From contig NC_008009.1 in NCBI RefSeq assembly GCF_000014005.1, forward strand, positions 4,898,001 to 4,962,000: 64,000 bases of DNA, given 5' to 3'. Source of the stretch: Candidatus Koribacter versatilis Ellin345 (GTDB lineage Bacteria > Acidobacteriota > Terriglobia > Terriglobales > Acidobacteriaceae). The position numbers and the translations under genes are program-made. The notes beneath the pieces are model-generated. The model was not told the origin of the DNA and did not search any database. It saw only the letters and a program-made list of their open reading frames with translations. Of the stretch, positions 35,171-43,799 are shown piece after piece; within the stretch, counting starts at the first letter, position 1; every line of letters begins with the position of its first letter.

Positions 35171-35202
35171 GCGCCGCAGGCAATTCAGATCCTGTGCTGC
35201 AT

Positions 35203-35232
35203 ATTCACCACAGAGGCACAGAGACACAGAGG
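35203..35232. repeat. ACCACAGAGGCACAGAGACACAGAGG-type repeat (family E)
   Basis: A short purine/CACAGAG-rich stretch between two genes. It is a commonly met intergenic motif in bacterial genomes; only one copy was seen here. Confidence 0.4.
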
Positions 35233-35428
35233 CTTTGGGGGATCGGCCAATCCCGCCTTGCAATGGCAGGATGCGACTTAGCGACTCGCGTCATTTTTCC
35301 CACAACAGACCCGAGATTCTTAACGGCTCGCCCCTGAGCAAAAACTATTTTCCGATTTCTGACGTACTCAACATCAGGAGCTCGCATTCGTATGTCTCTT
35401 TCCAAGCGAGCTTGTGCACGGAGAACTC

Positions 35429-36727
35429 ATGTTGAAATCCGCAGTAGCAGTGTTACTTTTCTCGACGATCGCGGTGGCCCAGGATGCGGCGATGTTCCGT
35501 GGAAATCCGGAGCACACAGGGGTGTATAACGCGGCGGGGGCGCCGCAGTTTCATTCGCTGAAGTGGAAGTTCGAGACGAAGGCGCAGCTTCACAGCAGCC
35601 CGGCGGTCGCGAATGGCGTGGTGTATGTGGGTAGCACGAGCCGGAACCTGCTGGCCGTCGATCTCGAGACTGGCAAGCTGAAGTGGAAGTTCGAGACCGG
35701 GGCGAGGATTGTTTCGTCGCCGGCTGTGGTGGATGGCGTGGTGTATGTCGCGTCGTACGACGGCAACTTCTACGCGGTGGATGCGGTGACCGGCAAGGAG
35801 AAGTGGAAGTTCAAGACCGGCGGGGAAAAGCGATTTGCGGCGCCACATCTGCATGGATCTACGCCGGTAACGGAGACGATGCCGGACCCGTTTGATTCTT
35901 ATCTCTCTTCGCCGGTGGTGGTTGCGGGAGTGGTGTATTTCGGGAGCGGCGATACGAACGTGTATGCGCTGAACGCAGCGGACGGGTCGCTGAAGTGGAA
36001 GTTCAAGACTGGCGATGTGGTGCATGCGTCACCGGCGCTGGCGGATGGGACATTGTACGTCGGGAGTTGGGACAGCTACTTCTACGCGATTGATGCCGCG
36101 ACAGGCAAGGAGAAGTGGAAGTTAAAAACCGGCGAGGACCACGACATCTACAACCAGGTGGGCATTCAGTCTTCGGCTGCGGTGGCCGATGGAGTCGTTT
36201 ACTTCGGGTGCCGCGATTCCAACTTCTACGCGGTGGATGCGAAGACAGGTGAGAAGAAGTGGGCGTTCAACAACAAGGGGTCGTGGGTGATCTCGTCGCC
36301 GGCGGTGAAGGATGGGCGCGTGTACTTTGCGACGTCGGACACGGGGCTGGTTTATGCGCTCGATCTGAACGGAAAGGAAGTTTGGCATTTCGATGGGAAG
36401 CATTGGGTGGTGTTCTCGTCGCCGGCAATTGCGGGGAATACGCTGTATCTGGGATCGCATGCGGGGAAGCTGCGGGCGATTGATCTGACGTCGGGGAAGT
36501 TGGCGTGGGAATTTGAGACGGATGGATCGAAGGCCAACGGCGCCGGACTCACGAAGCCCGATGGAACACCGAATTACGAAGCGGCTTTCCATACGAATTT
36601 CTACGACGACATGGTGGCGGGGGTGCAGATCATGTTGAAGACGGGAGCGATTTTGGGATCGCCGGTGGTGAGTGGGGATACGGTGATCTTTGCCAGCAGC
36701 GACGGGAATGTGTATGCGGTGCGGTAA
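35429..36727 (+). CDS. PQQ-binding-like beta-propeller repeat protein
   Basis: 432 residues from the ATG at 35429, seven bases after a GGAGA site (an upstream ATG at 35414 would give five extra residues). The leader LKSAVAVLLFSTIAVAQ is a signal peptide. Repeats of the type SSPAVANGVVYVGS...LLAVDLETGKLKWKFETG, with invariant KWKF, occur about eight times, giving a PQQ/BamB-like eight-bladed propeller. No PQQ-dehydrogenase catalytic residues can be identified with confidence, so a binding or scaffold role (or BamB-like outer-membrane assembly) is more likely. Monocistronic. Confidence 0.88.
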   Translation: MLKSAVAVLLFSTIAVAQDAAMFRGNPEHTGVYNAAGAPQFHSLKWKFETKAQLHSSPAVANGVVYVGSTSRNLLAVDLETGKLKWKFETGARIVSSPAVVDGVVYVASYDGNFYAVDAVTGKEKWKFKTGGEKRFAAPHLHGSTPVTETMPDPFDSYLSSPVVVAGVVYFGSGDTNVYALNAADGSLKWKFKTGDVVHASPALADGTLYVGSWDSYFYAIDAATGKEKWKLKTGEDHDIYNQVGIQSSAAVADGVVYFGCRDSNFYAVDAKTGEKKWAFNNKGSWVISSPAVKDGRVYFATSDTGLVYALDLNGKEVWHFDGKHWVVFSSPAIAGNTLYLGSHAGKLRAIDLTSGKLAWEFETDGSKANGAGLTKPDGTPNYEAAFHTNFYDDMVAGVQIMLKTGAILGSPVVSGDTVIFASSDGNVYAVR

Positions 36728-36735
36728 TCTCTCCT

Positions 36736-36768
36736 CCCACCCTCCCTCCGGGAAGGGTGGGGCACCCA
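36736..36768. repeat. Hairpin repeat family D, copy 2
   Basis: CCCACCCT/AGGGTGGG around a CCCTCCGGG loop, then GCACCCAC, near-identical to 13908-13946. It lies 9 nt past the propeller gene's stop, so it may serve as its terminator. Confidence 0.6.
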
Positions 36769-36795
36769 CAGCTGGGAAACGATAGGTGGCCTTCG

Positions 36796-36841
36796 GCGAC
36801 GAACCCGCATTGTTAGGCGGGTTCTTCGCTCAGGATGACAG
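36796..36841. repeat. Intergenic repeat family A, divergent copy 5
   Basis: GGCGACGAACCCGCATTGTTAGGCGGGTTCTTCGCTCAGGATGACAGGG, with the TTCGCTCAGGATGACA end conserved and an inner hairpin (AACCCGC/GCGGGTT). Confidence 0.5.
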
Positions 36842-36843
36842 GG

Positions 36844-37557
36844 TTAGTTTTCGGGATGGGTGTTGAAGCGGTAGCCGATGCCGCGGACTGTCTGCAGGTG
36901 TTTGGGATGGGAGGGATCGGCTTCGATGTAGCGACGCAGGCGCACGATGAAGTTGTCGATGGCGCGGGTGTCGGTGTCTTCGTGGAGGCCCCAGACTTCT
37001 TCGAGAATGGACTTGCGTGAGACGGGGCGGCCGGCACTCCGGATCAGATATTGAAGAAGCTGGGCTTCCATCAGGGTGAGGTTGTGGACCTGATCGCCAA
37101 CGTGGAGTTCGAGAGCATCGAAGTCGAGAAACTTGCCGTTGAATCGGAGGACCTCGGGTTCCACGGGCGCTTCGACTTTCTGCGACCAGCGACGGCGGCG
37201 GAGCAGGCTGTCGAGACGCGCAGTCAGGATCGCGAGTTCGAAGGGCTTGGGAAGATAGTCGTCGGTACCGGCCTCGAAGCCTTGCAGGATGTCTTCGGAG
37301 CGGCCGCGGGCGGTGAGCATCAGGATCGGGATGAAGTTCTGGGCGTCGCGAAGTTCGCGGGCGACGGTGAAACCATCTTTGCCGGGAAGCATGATGTCGA
37401 GGACCATGACGTCGAAGTGCTGCTTCTCGTTAAGCAGTAGGTCGAGCGCGAGTTCACCGGTACCGGCGACTTCGACTTCGTGATCTTCCGCCTGAAGGTT
37501 GAATTGCAGGCCGCGCGCGAGATGCTCTTCGTCTTCGACGATCAGAATGCGGCTCAT
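36844..37557 (-). CDS. OmpR-family response regulator
   Basis: 237 residues. A receiver domain (phosphoacceptor Asp54 in VMVLDIMLPGKDG, Lys104 in YLPKPFE) and a winged-helix output domain (about 135-232, with TLMEAQLLQYLIRSAGRPVSRKSILEEVWG and RGIGYRF at the wing). It should bind DNA as a phosphorylated dimer. It overlaps the histidine kinase gene by four bases, so the two form a regulator-kinase pair on one transcript. Confidence 0.93.
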   Translation of the reverse strand: MSRILIVEDEEHLARGLQFNLQAEDHEVEVAGTGELALDLLLNEKQHFDVMVLDIMLPGKDGFTVARELRDAQNFIPILMLTARGRSEDILQGFEAGTDDYLPKPFELAILTARLDSLLRRRRWSQKVEAPVEPEVLRFNGKFLDFDALELHVGDQVHNLTLMEAQLLQYLIRSAGRPVSRKSILEEVWGLHEDTDTRAIDNFIVRLRRYIEADPSHPKHLQTVRGIGYRFNTHPEN

Positions 37558-38462
37558 GTGGTGAATATCCGTGGCAGTTCCAGTGTAACCGTGGTTCCCT
37601 TGCCTGCGCCTTCACTGGCGGCGCTGACTTTTCCGCCGTGCCGTTTTACGATCGCGCGCACGATGAACAATCCGATGCCAGTTCCTTTCACACCGGGATT
37701 CGCGGCGCGGTAGAAGCGCTTAAAAATGCGCTTGAGTTCGCCGCGCGGGATGCCGACGCCTTTGTCGGTGACGCGGACTTCCACTTGATCAATCGTCGGC
37801 GCAACGAGCGAAACACCGATGTCGACCTTCTCGCGCGAGTACTTCACTGCGTTATCGAGGATATTGAGGAAAGCAGTGCGGAGTTCTTCGGCGTCGCCGA
37901 GAACCGTATAGTGCTCGTTTGGTATGGGCTCGATCTGCCAGTGGAGCAACTCGGGCGCGAGGTGATTCCGCGTGGCGACGAGTTCCATGGAGTCGCGGAG
38001 GATGGGCTCAATCTCGATGGGCTTGAAGTTCTGGACTTCGCGCTTCTGCGCGAGCGATCCGGCTTTGAGGACTTGCTCGACGGTGCGGAGGAGGCGATCG
38101 GTGTCGTCGAGCATGATGTCGTAGAACTGTTTGCGCTTCTCTTCATCCACGCTGCGTTTCTTTAGTGTCTCGAGATAGAGGCGGATGGAAGTGATGGGCG
38201 TTTTCAGTTCATGGGTAACGGCATTGATGAAGCTGTCGTGCTGCTCGTTGCGGCGGATTTCGCGGACGAGAAAGATCGTGTTGAGGATCATGCCCGCGAT
38301 AATGACAAGGAAGAAGATGCCTCCTATGAGCAGCATCCAGAACTCGCGCCAGTTGAGGATGATCCAACTGATGTTGAGCGTGACCGCGGCGGCGATGAGC
38401 AGGATGCCCAGCGTGAGGGCCGTGCCAACGGCTTTGCGGCGCGTGGTGATCTTGATGGGCAC
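37554..38462 (-). CDS. Two-TM sensor histidine kinase
   Basis: 302 residues. Two TM helices (about 12-35 and 43-66) with almost no extracellular loop, then the dimerisation domain with the phosphorylation site His84 in VTHELKTPI, and the ATPase domain with an N-box (LRTAFLNILDNAVKY), G1 (DKGVGIP) and G2 (KGTGIGLFIV). With no sensor domain, it may sense membrane state or a partner protein. It is the cognate kinase of the neighbouring regulator by position. Confidence 0.92.
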   Translation of the reverse strand: MPIKITTRRKAVGTALTLGILLIAAAVTLNISWIILNWREFWMLLIGGIFFLVIIAGMILNTIFLVREIRRNEQHDSFINAVTHELKTPITSIRLYLETLKKRSVDEEKRKQFYDIMLDDTDRLLRTVEQVLKAGSLAQKREVQNFKPIEIEPILRDSMELVATRNHLAPELLHWQIEPIPNEHYTVLGDAEELRTAFLNILDNAVKYSREKVDIGVSLVAPTIDQVEVRVTDKGVGIPRGELKRIFKRFYRAANPGVKGTGIGLFIVRAIVKRHGGKVSAASEGAGKGTTVTLELPRIFTT

Positions 38463-38501
38463 GCTGTGATTTTAGCGCGGGAAGCGGAAATTCAAGCGAA
38501 A

Positions 38502-38549
38502 GGGGTCCTTCGACTGCGCGACATCGGTCGCTCCGCTCAGGATGACAGG
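38502..38549. repeat. Intergenic repeat family A, copy 6
   Basis: GGGTCCTTCGACTGCGCGACATCGGTCGCTCCGCTCAGGATGACAG, a full-length member, between the kinase gene and the VOC gene. Confidence 0.65.
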
Positions 38550-38558
38550 TGCAAAAAT

Positions 38559-38951
38559 CTATGGCAGGTTGAGTTGCCAGGAGACGCCGTATCTGTCTTG
38601 TACCCATGCGAAGAGGCGGCTGAAGCCGTAGTTGTCGGGCGTCATCAAGGCCATGCCGTTGTTGACGAGCTCGTCATGGAGGCGGCGGAGATCGTCTTCG
38701 GATTCGCAGTCGACGAAGAACGAGAACGCGGGCGTGAAGGTGAAGGCGTGCTTGATGACACTGTCGGTGCAACGGACGGATTGGCCGGCAACCGTGAAGA
38801 TGGCCTGGAAGACGGTTCCCTCTTTGCCGGGACCTTCGGGGCCGTAACGTTGCATGTGGTCAACCGTGCTGTTCGGGAAGAGAGAGGCGTAGAATCTGAT
38901 GGCTTCGCCGGCTTTGCCGTCGAACATGAGGAAGGGTTGAATTTTGGTCAT
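38559..38951 (-). CDS. PhnB-like VOC-superfamily protein
   Basis: 130 residues. KIQPFLMFDGKAGEAIRFYASLFPNS and the later DRYGVSWQL are the pattern of the PhnB-like (3-demethylubiquinone-methyltransferase-like) glyoxalase/bleomycin-resistance superfamily fold. Metal-ligand residues are not complete, so an enzyme reaction cannot be named. It is a single gene between two family A repeats. Confidence 0.88.
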   Translation of the reverse strand: MTKIQPFLMFDGKAGEAIRFYASLFPNSTVDHMQRYGPEGPGKEGTVFQAIFTVAGQSVRCTDSVIKHAFTFTPAFSFFVDCESEDDLRRLHDELVNNGMALMTPDNYGFSRLFAWVQDRYGVSWQLNLP

Positions 38952-39030
38952 GGCGCGATTGCGGGATTATAGCGAAAGGTTTGTGGATTGCACGCGATCG
39001 CTTCGCAGATTGATGCATTGTCGTAGGGAT

Positions 39031-39080
39031 AGGGGCCCTTCGACTACGTCGCGCTTTGCGCGACTTCACTCAGGATCACA
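39031..39080. repeat. Intergenic repeat family A, copy 7
   Basis: AGGGGCCCTTCGACTACGTCGC...CGCGACTTCACTCAGGATCACA, a slightly diverged full-length member, between the VOC gene and the desaturase terminator. Confidence 0.6.
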
Positions 39081-39099
39081 GAACATCTACATTCTCGCG

Positions 39100-39131
39100 T
39101 TGAAAAATAAAAAGGGCGCCGAAGCGCCCTT
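39100..39131 (-). terminator. Intrinsic terminator after the desaturase gene
   Basis: A perfect 8-bp stem AAGGGCGC/GCGCCCTT with a tetraloop, followed on the minus strand by TTTTTATTTTTC, 20 nt after the desaturase stop. Confidence 0.85.
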
Positions 39132-39151
39132 GAAGGATCGAGAGAACTAAC

Positions 39152-40036
39152 TTAGTCGCCGGCAGCGACGGCTTCGGCAGCAGCTGCGGGGACCGCGACG
39201 ATGGCGGGGCGCTTGTCGAGGCGCGGCATTTTGACATCGCGGAGGATGCCGAGTTTGCTGAGCGCCCAGATCTGCATCCAGTTGAAGTCGAGTTCGTACC
39301 AGGCTAGGCCGTGGCGCGCCGACTGCGGATGGGCGTGGTGGTTATTGTGCCAGCCTTCACCGAAGGTCAGGATGGCGATGACGAAGTTGTTCGTGGAATC
39401 GTCGTCGGTAACGAAGCGCTGCGAGCCCCAGATGTGGGTGGCCGAATTCACCAGCCAGGTGCAGTGGAGGCCAATCGTGGTGCGAAGGAAAATTCCCCAG
39501 AGAACCATCTTCCAGCCGCCGACGGCGAGGATGATCAAGCCGAGAACGGTGATTGGAACCCAGTGCCACTTGCTGATCCAGTTGTGGAAGCCGTCTTTGC
39601 GAAGATCGGGAACGTAGGGCGAGAGCTCCTTGGTGTTCTGGTGGAGCGTTTTACCGAGGATGATCCAGCCCATGTGCGACCACCACTTGCCGTCACGTGG
39701 GGAGTGCGGATCGCCTTCTTTGTCGGTGAGCTGATGATGGACGCGGTGCGTGGCCACCCAGAAGATCGGACCACCTTCAAGAGCGAGCGTGGCGCAGGTG
39801 GTCAGGAAATATTCGAGCCACTTGGGAGCCTTGTAGCCGCGATGCGTGAGCAAGCGATGGTAGCCCATGCCAATGCCCCAACTTCCGGCAACCCACCATA
39901 ACGCGAGCGCAAGGAAGAGACCCTTCCAGCTGAAGAAGAATAGTGCAGCCACCGCGCCGAGGTGAAAAATGCCCATGGCGATGACGGTGATCCAGTTAAA
40001 GGAGAGGTCTTTCTTGGTGCGATAAGAGCGGTCCAT
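39152..40036 (-). CDS. Acyl-CoA desaturase (delta-9 type membrane desaturase)
   Basis: 294 residues with about four TM segments. The three diiron histidine boxes are present and well spaced: HRLLTH (60-65), HRVHH (97-101) and HNNHH (230-234), in the delta-9 acyl-CoA/acyl-lipid arrangement. It introduces a double bond in fatty acids and needs an electron donor that is not in this window. The C-terminal PAAAAEAVAAGD tail is low complexity. It is transcribed from a short gap before recJ. Confidence 0.93.
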   Translation of the reverse strand: MDRSYRTKKDLSFNWITVIAMGIFHLGAVAALFFFSWKGLFLALALWWVAGSWGIGMGYHRLLTHRGYKAPKWLEYFLTTCATLALEGGPIFWVATHRVHHQLTDKEGDPHSPRDGKWWSHMGWIILGKTLHQNTKELSPYVPDLRKDGFHNWISKWHWVPITVLGLIILAVGGWKMVLWGIFLRTTIGLHCTWLVNSATHIWGSQRFVTDDDSTNNFVIAILTFGEGWHNNHHAHPQSARHGLAWYELDFNWMQIWALSKLGILRDVKMPRLDKRPAIVAVPAAAAEAVAAGD

Positions 40037-40194
40037 TCGCTTCCAATCAGGTTTAAATTTTGGGTGGATGTCCCCACATCCTTCGATTTCGAGACTACCA
40101 GTGAGGACGCAGAGGGCACTGTAATACTTTTGTCAGAAGCGGTTACGGGAGTACCGCGAAAGGGGCATGATGCCTGTCGATGTTGACAGTCGAG

Positions 40195-41934
40195 CTATCG
40201 CGCGGAAGAGGCGCTGGCAGCGGGTTTCGCCCAATCGCACAAAATCAATTGCAGGCCACCGAAGTCGGGATGATCGTTGTGGTCGATGGTGAACGCGACG
40301 TCTAAAAGATCGCCCATGTTTAGCGGTGGCTCGGCTTGCAGCTTCTCGTTTTTGCGCCAGGCGAGGGCTTCGAAGGAACGCTGGAAGCCGCCGTTGGATT
40401 GTGGGGCGAGGCGCATTTTCACGTGCTTCTCTTTAAGCGTCCTTGCAGGGCCAGCGAGGCGCGCGCCGCGGCTGACGAAAACCGGTTGCGGGTTGCTCAT
40501 CCCAAACGGCTCCAGCTTCTGCAGCATGAGGTAGAGCTTCTCGCTGACGTCACTGAGTGGCAGTTCGGTGTCGTAAACCATCTCGGGGACGAAGTCCGCG
40601 GGCTTGAGATGTTGGCGCGCGTAGGCTTCAAGTTTCTCGCGGAGTTGTGGAAGCCTGTCTTCCGGCAGCGCAAAGCCGACGGCGTGAGCGTGACCGCCGT
40701 AACGCGAGAAAAGGTCGGCACACGATTCCAGCGCGTTGAGCAAATGGAATGACGGGATAGAGCGGCCGGAGCCGTGGGCTTCGCCTTCGTGACGCGCGAT
40801 GACCAGCGCGGGACGATGCACGCGATCGACTACACGGCTGGCGCAGATACCGATGACGCCGCGATGCCACTCCGCGCCATCGAGCACAAATGAGTATCGG
40901 TCCTTGAATGAAGCGTCGTCAGCTAGCTGCTTCTCGATGGCGGCCATGATGCGGGCTTCTTCTTCCTGGCGATCGCCATTGAGCTTGTTGAGGTGCTGTG
41001 CGACGTCCTTCGCGTGTTTCGCGTCCCTGGTAGTAAAGAGTTCGACAACGTCGCGGGCAACATCCATGCGGCCGGCGGCGTTGAGTCGCGGGGCGATACG
41101 GAAGGCGACGTCCTGAGTGGAAAGGGTGCGGCCGTCAATGCGACAGAGTGCAAGCAGCTCTTTCAAACCGGCGTTGACGGGCTTACGCAAGCCTTCAAGT
41201 CCGAGACTGACGAAGACGCGGTTCTCGCCAGTGAGGGGTACGGCGTCAGCGATCGTGGCGATGGCGGCCATCTTCAAGAATGACGGAATCAAGCGAGCGC
41301 GATCGGATTTTTCGAGGAGAGCTTGCGCGACTTTGAACGCGACGCCGGCGCCACAGAGATGTTTGCACGGATAGTCGCAGCCGGTTTGATTCGGGTTGAG
41401 TACGGCGAGAGCTTTGGGCACGCCGTCCGCACCGGGAAGGTGGTGATCGGTAACGATCAAATCGAGGCCGAGGCGGCTCGCGGTTTCCGCAGCGGCGAAG
41501 GCGCGAATGCCGGTGTCCACGCTGATGATGAGGCGGATGCCATCGGCTGCGGCTTTCTCGATGACCTCGTCGCGCATGCCGTAGCCTTCGAGGAGACGGT
41601 GCGGGACGTGAAATTCCGCGCGTCCGCCGCAGATCTCGATGGCGGTTTTCAGGATGACGGTGGCGGTAGTGCCGTCGACGTCGTAGTCGCCGTAAATGAG
41701 GACTTGTTCCTTCTTCGCGATCGCGGCCATGAGGCGCTCGACGGCGGCGTCCATACCGAGCATTTCGTAGGGCGAGTGCAAGGCATCGAGCGAAGGATTG
41801 AGAAACATCCAGGCTTCGTCGGAATATTTGATGCCGCGTGCGGCCAGCAGCACGGCAACCAGGGGTGAGATATTGGCCTCAGCCGAGAGACGGCTGGCGA
41901 CGGAGAAGTCGAAGGGGCGTTGGGTCCAGCGCAC
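40195..41934 (-). CDS. recJ: Single-stranded-DNA exonuclease RecJ
   Basis: 579 residues. The DHH phosphoesterase motifs are visible: YGDYDVDGTT (about 81-90), the DHH motif in VTDHHLPGAD (163-165) and CGAGVAFK, and the DHHA1 domain with RSIPSFHLLNAL and YGGHAHAVGFAL. An OB-like C-terminal part closes the protein. RecJ degrades single-stranded DNA 5' to 3' in recombination and mismatch repair with manganese. The family length is 560-580, so it is complete. Confidence 0.95.
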   Translation of the reverse strand: MRWTQRPFDFSVASRLSAEANISPLVAVLLAARGIKYSDEAWMFLNPSLDALHSPYEMLGMDAAVERLMAAIAKKEQVLIYGDYDVDGTTATVILKTAIEICGGRAEFHVPHRLLEGYGMRDEVIEKAAADGIRLIISVDTGIRAFAAAETASRLGLDLIVTDHHLPGADGVPKALAVLNPNQTGCDYPCKHLCGAGVAFKVAQALLEKSDRARLIPSFLKMAAIATIADAVPLTGENRVFVSLGLEGLRKPVNAGLKELLALCRIDGRTLSTQDVAFRIAPRLNAAGRMDVARDVVELFTTRDAKHAKDVAQHLNKLNGDRQEEEARIMAAIEKQLADDASFKDRYSFVLDGAEWHRGVIGICASRVVDRVHRPALVIARHEGEAHGSGRSIPSFHLLNALESCADLFSRYGGHAHAVGFALPEDRLPQLREKLEAYARQHLKPADFVPEMVYDTELPLSDVSEKLYLMLQKLEPFGMSNPQPVFVSRGARLAGPARTLKEKHVKMRLAPQSNGGFQRSFEALAWRKNEKLQAEPPLNMGDLLDVAFTIDHNDHPDFGGLQLILCDWAKPAASASSAR

Positions 41935-41980
41935 GAGTCATGATACGCAATTGAGCAACGTATAGAGATAGGGAAATGTG

Positions 41981-42122
41981 CTTAGGCGCGGGAGTTAGGT
42001 TGTTAGGCGATAGGGATTAGGTGGTTAGGAATCAGGTGCTCGAAATTGGGCATGAGAAATTTCTTGCGGCCTCGCCACGAACCGCCTCTAACAGATGCCT
42101 GACAACCTAATTCCTAATCCCT
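41981..42122. repeat. TTAGG/CCTAA inverted element (family C, copy 2)
   Basis: Left half: GTTAGG, GTTAGG, ATTAGG, GTTAGG, TCAGG-like; right half: CTAACAGATGCCTGACAACCTAATTCCTAATCC. The two halves are complementary. It lies between the recJ start and the end of the next gene, on opposite strands. Same type as 12875-12968. Confidence 0.6.
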
Positions 42123-42126
42123 GCAT

Positions 42127-42591
42127 TTATCGTTCGTCGTCCTGGCCACCGTCGTCGATGGTGATGTTGCCTAGGTCTTCGGCCATATCGAGGAGACGCT
42201 GATAGCGGTCGTACCACTCGGTGGAGGCTTCGAAGAGGAACATGATGCCCTGGAAGGGCCAGCCGAGTTGGACGAACCCGCTCTTGCCGATGTAGGTGCG
42301 GAGCCAGCGGGCGTCTTCCATCTCTTCGTCGCTGGCGTAGCTGGAACGCTTGAGGCGGTCGAGCAGGTAGTCAACGTCCTGACGCGAGAGGATGGACTCA
42401 TTCATGGTGATGAACGGGGCGCCAGCGGAGACGGCGAGTTCGACGAAGTTCTTCCAGCTATCGGGATTGCCCTCGGCATCCCACATCACGCTTTGGACGT
42501 CATCGGTGACATAGCCCTGGAAGCGCTTGAGGCCCGTGCCGGCGATAAACGCCGTCATGTCGTCTTTCAGAATTGTTAAATCTTCGGTCAT
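42127..42591 (-). CDS. Conserved hypothetical acidic protein
   Basis: 154 residues from the ATG at 42591; a longer reading from 42735 is less likely because the added residues look non-coding. Acidic throughout, no signal peptide or TM helix. Motifs such as FQGYVTDDVQSVMWD, GWPFQGIMFLFEASTEWYDRYQRLLDMAEDL cannot be linked to a named family. It is divergent from the DUF507 pair. I do not recognise it. Confidence 0.7.
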   Translation of the reverse strand: MTEDLTILKDDMTAFIAGTGLKRFQGYVTDDVQSVMWDAEGNPDSWKNFVELAVSAGAPFITMNESILSRQDVDYLLDRLKRSSYASDEEMEDARWLRTYIGKSGFVQLGWPFQGIMFLFEASTEWYDRYQRLLDMAEDLGNITIDDGGQDDER

Positions 42592-42721
42592 TCGATACTT
42601 AGCTTGGACGCAACTCCGTTGAAAACGAAGCCCTCCTTGCTCATGATACGCCCATGGAGGCCGACTTTCGCAATATGTTAAACTCAATGTTTGGCATAAC
42701 TTCCATAGAGCCTTGTGAGAG

Positions 42722-43000
42722 ATGATTCTTTCCAAAGAGTACGTGGGCTATCTCGCCCGCCATGTTGTTGAACGCCTCATCAAAGCCGACGTGATCGCCA
42801 CGAAGGCCCAGCCTGCTGTCGCGCAAAAAGTTGAAACCGCCATGCTCGATGAACTGGGTATGGAGGACCGCATTAACGAAGAAGTGCGCATGATTCTGGA
42901 GACGTACTCGGACGAGATGCGGAAGTCGGGCGCGAATTACCAGGAAATGTTCAAGAAGGTAAAGAACGAGCTCGCGCGCAAGTACAAGGCGGTGCTATGA
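42722..43000 (+). CDS. DUF507 family protein (first of pair)
   Basis: 92 residues. MILSKEYVGYLARHVVERLI and the ending EMFKKVKNELARKYKAVL match the uncharacterised DUF507 family found mainly in Acidobacteriota and Deltaproteobacteria. All-helical, basic C-terminus. It is coupled to the next DUF507 gene by an ATGA overlap. Confidence 0.88.
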   Translation: MILSKEYVGYLARHVVERLIKADVIATKAQPAVAQKVETAMLDELGMEDRINEEVRMILETYSDEMRKSGANYQEMFKKVKNELARKYKAVL

Positions 43001-43314
43001 GACCTGGACCGAATCCTCAACAGGAGATCGGCAGCAAGACCCGCCTCTCGCGCGAGAAGGTCAATAAGCTCGCCCACACCGTTGCCGATATGCTGGCCTC
43101 GCTCGACGAGGTGGATTTCCTCGAAGACCGAAATACCGTCCGCCTCGAATCGCGTAAAGCGATCGAGGACTTGCTCGCCGAAGAGATGAAGATTGACCAG
43201 GCCGCGCGGCAGAAGATCGAAAGCCAGCGGCGCATCATCATGGAAGGTTCGCAGGAGTGGGACATCCTGTATCGGAAGTATTACAACGAGGAAGTGAAGA
43301 AGCTGGGAATTTAA
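42997..43314 (+). CDS. DUF507 family protein (second of pair)
   Basis: 105 residues. RLSREKVNKLAHTVADMLAS and the ending EWDILYRKYYNEEVKKLGI are DUF507-like, and it aligns in outline with the gene before it. The overlap and shared family suggest they form a heteromer. Followed by a strong terminator at 43338-43369. Confidence 0.87.
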   Translation: MRPGPNPQQEIGSKTRLSREKVNKLAHTVADMLASLDEVDFLEDRNTVRLESRKAIEDLLAEEMKIDQAARQKIESQRRIIMEGSQEWDILYRKYYNEEVKKLGI

Positions 43315-43337
43315 GAGCACTCATCAGGGTTGAGAGA

Positions 43338-43369
43338 ATCGCCGGAGAAGATCCGGCGATTTTTATTTT
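43338..43369. terminator. Terminator between convergent genes
   Basis: A perfect 9-bp stem ATCGCCGGA/TCCGGCGAT with a five-base loop, then TTTTTATTTTG on the plus strand. It ends the DUF507 operon. Confidence 0.85.
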
Positions 43370-43641
43370 GATTCCGAGAATGTGGAAAGTATCTCTGCAG
43401 CGACCGCGCGAACCTGGGTCTTGAGTTCTGCGGTCATCGATAATTGCCCGTCCGGTTCGATTCCCGGTATTCGAAATAGGGGGCGTAGCTCCTGGACTGC
43501 GGAATTGTTCCCGCACCACACCGTATAAAGCTGCCGATAACAGATGAAGGGATCGGACTGGTCCTCAATCAGTTCCTTCAGCAACCGTTTGGCTAACGTT
43601 CGACTTGCTAGCCGCCTCTGTTGCGTACGATTCACCGGCAT
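43363..43641 (-). CDS. Small hypothetical protein
   Basis: 92 residues. A basic N-terminus (NRTQQRRLASRTLAKRLLKEL) is followed by QSDPFICYRQLYTVWCGNNSAVQEL and a helical C-terminus. No recognised domain; two cysteines (ICYRQ, VWCGN) could be structural. It faces the DUF507 operon and shares its terminator region. I do not recognise it; the protein-like composition supports a real gene. Confidence 0.55.
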   Translation of the reverse strand: MPVNRTQQRRLASRTLAKRLLKELIEDQSDPFICYRQLYTVWCGNNSAVQELRPLFRIPGIEPDGQLSMTAELKTQVRAVAAEILSTFSESK

Positions 43642-43799
43642 CCCGAAACAATATCAAAAGCAATTTGCAGTAAGAACGGCTTCTTACCTACCGGTTGTAT
43701 TTGACAATCGACGCTCTCGGGCAAAAAGTTTTGTAAAGACCGCAAAATCCTCTCCCAACATCCGCCTTTACTAGTAGGGCGCGATTTGAGTGCCCAAGG

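Noticed and set aside
35203-35232. A mobile element signalled by the CACAGAG-rich repeat
   Set aside because: A single short copy with no terminal repeats or transposase.
43441-43475. A tRNA T-arm-like GGTTCGATTCCCGG on the plus strand
   Set aside because: No matching acceptor, D or anticodon stems around it; it lies within a minus-strand hypothetical gene.
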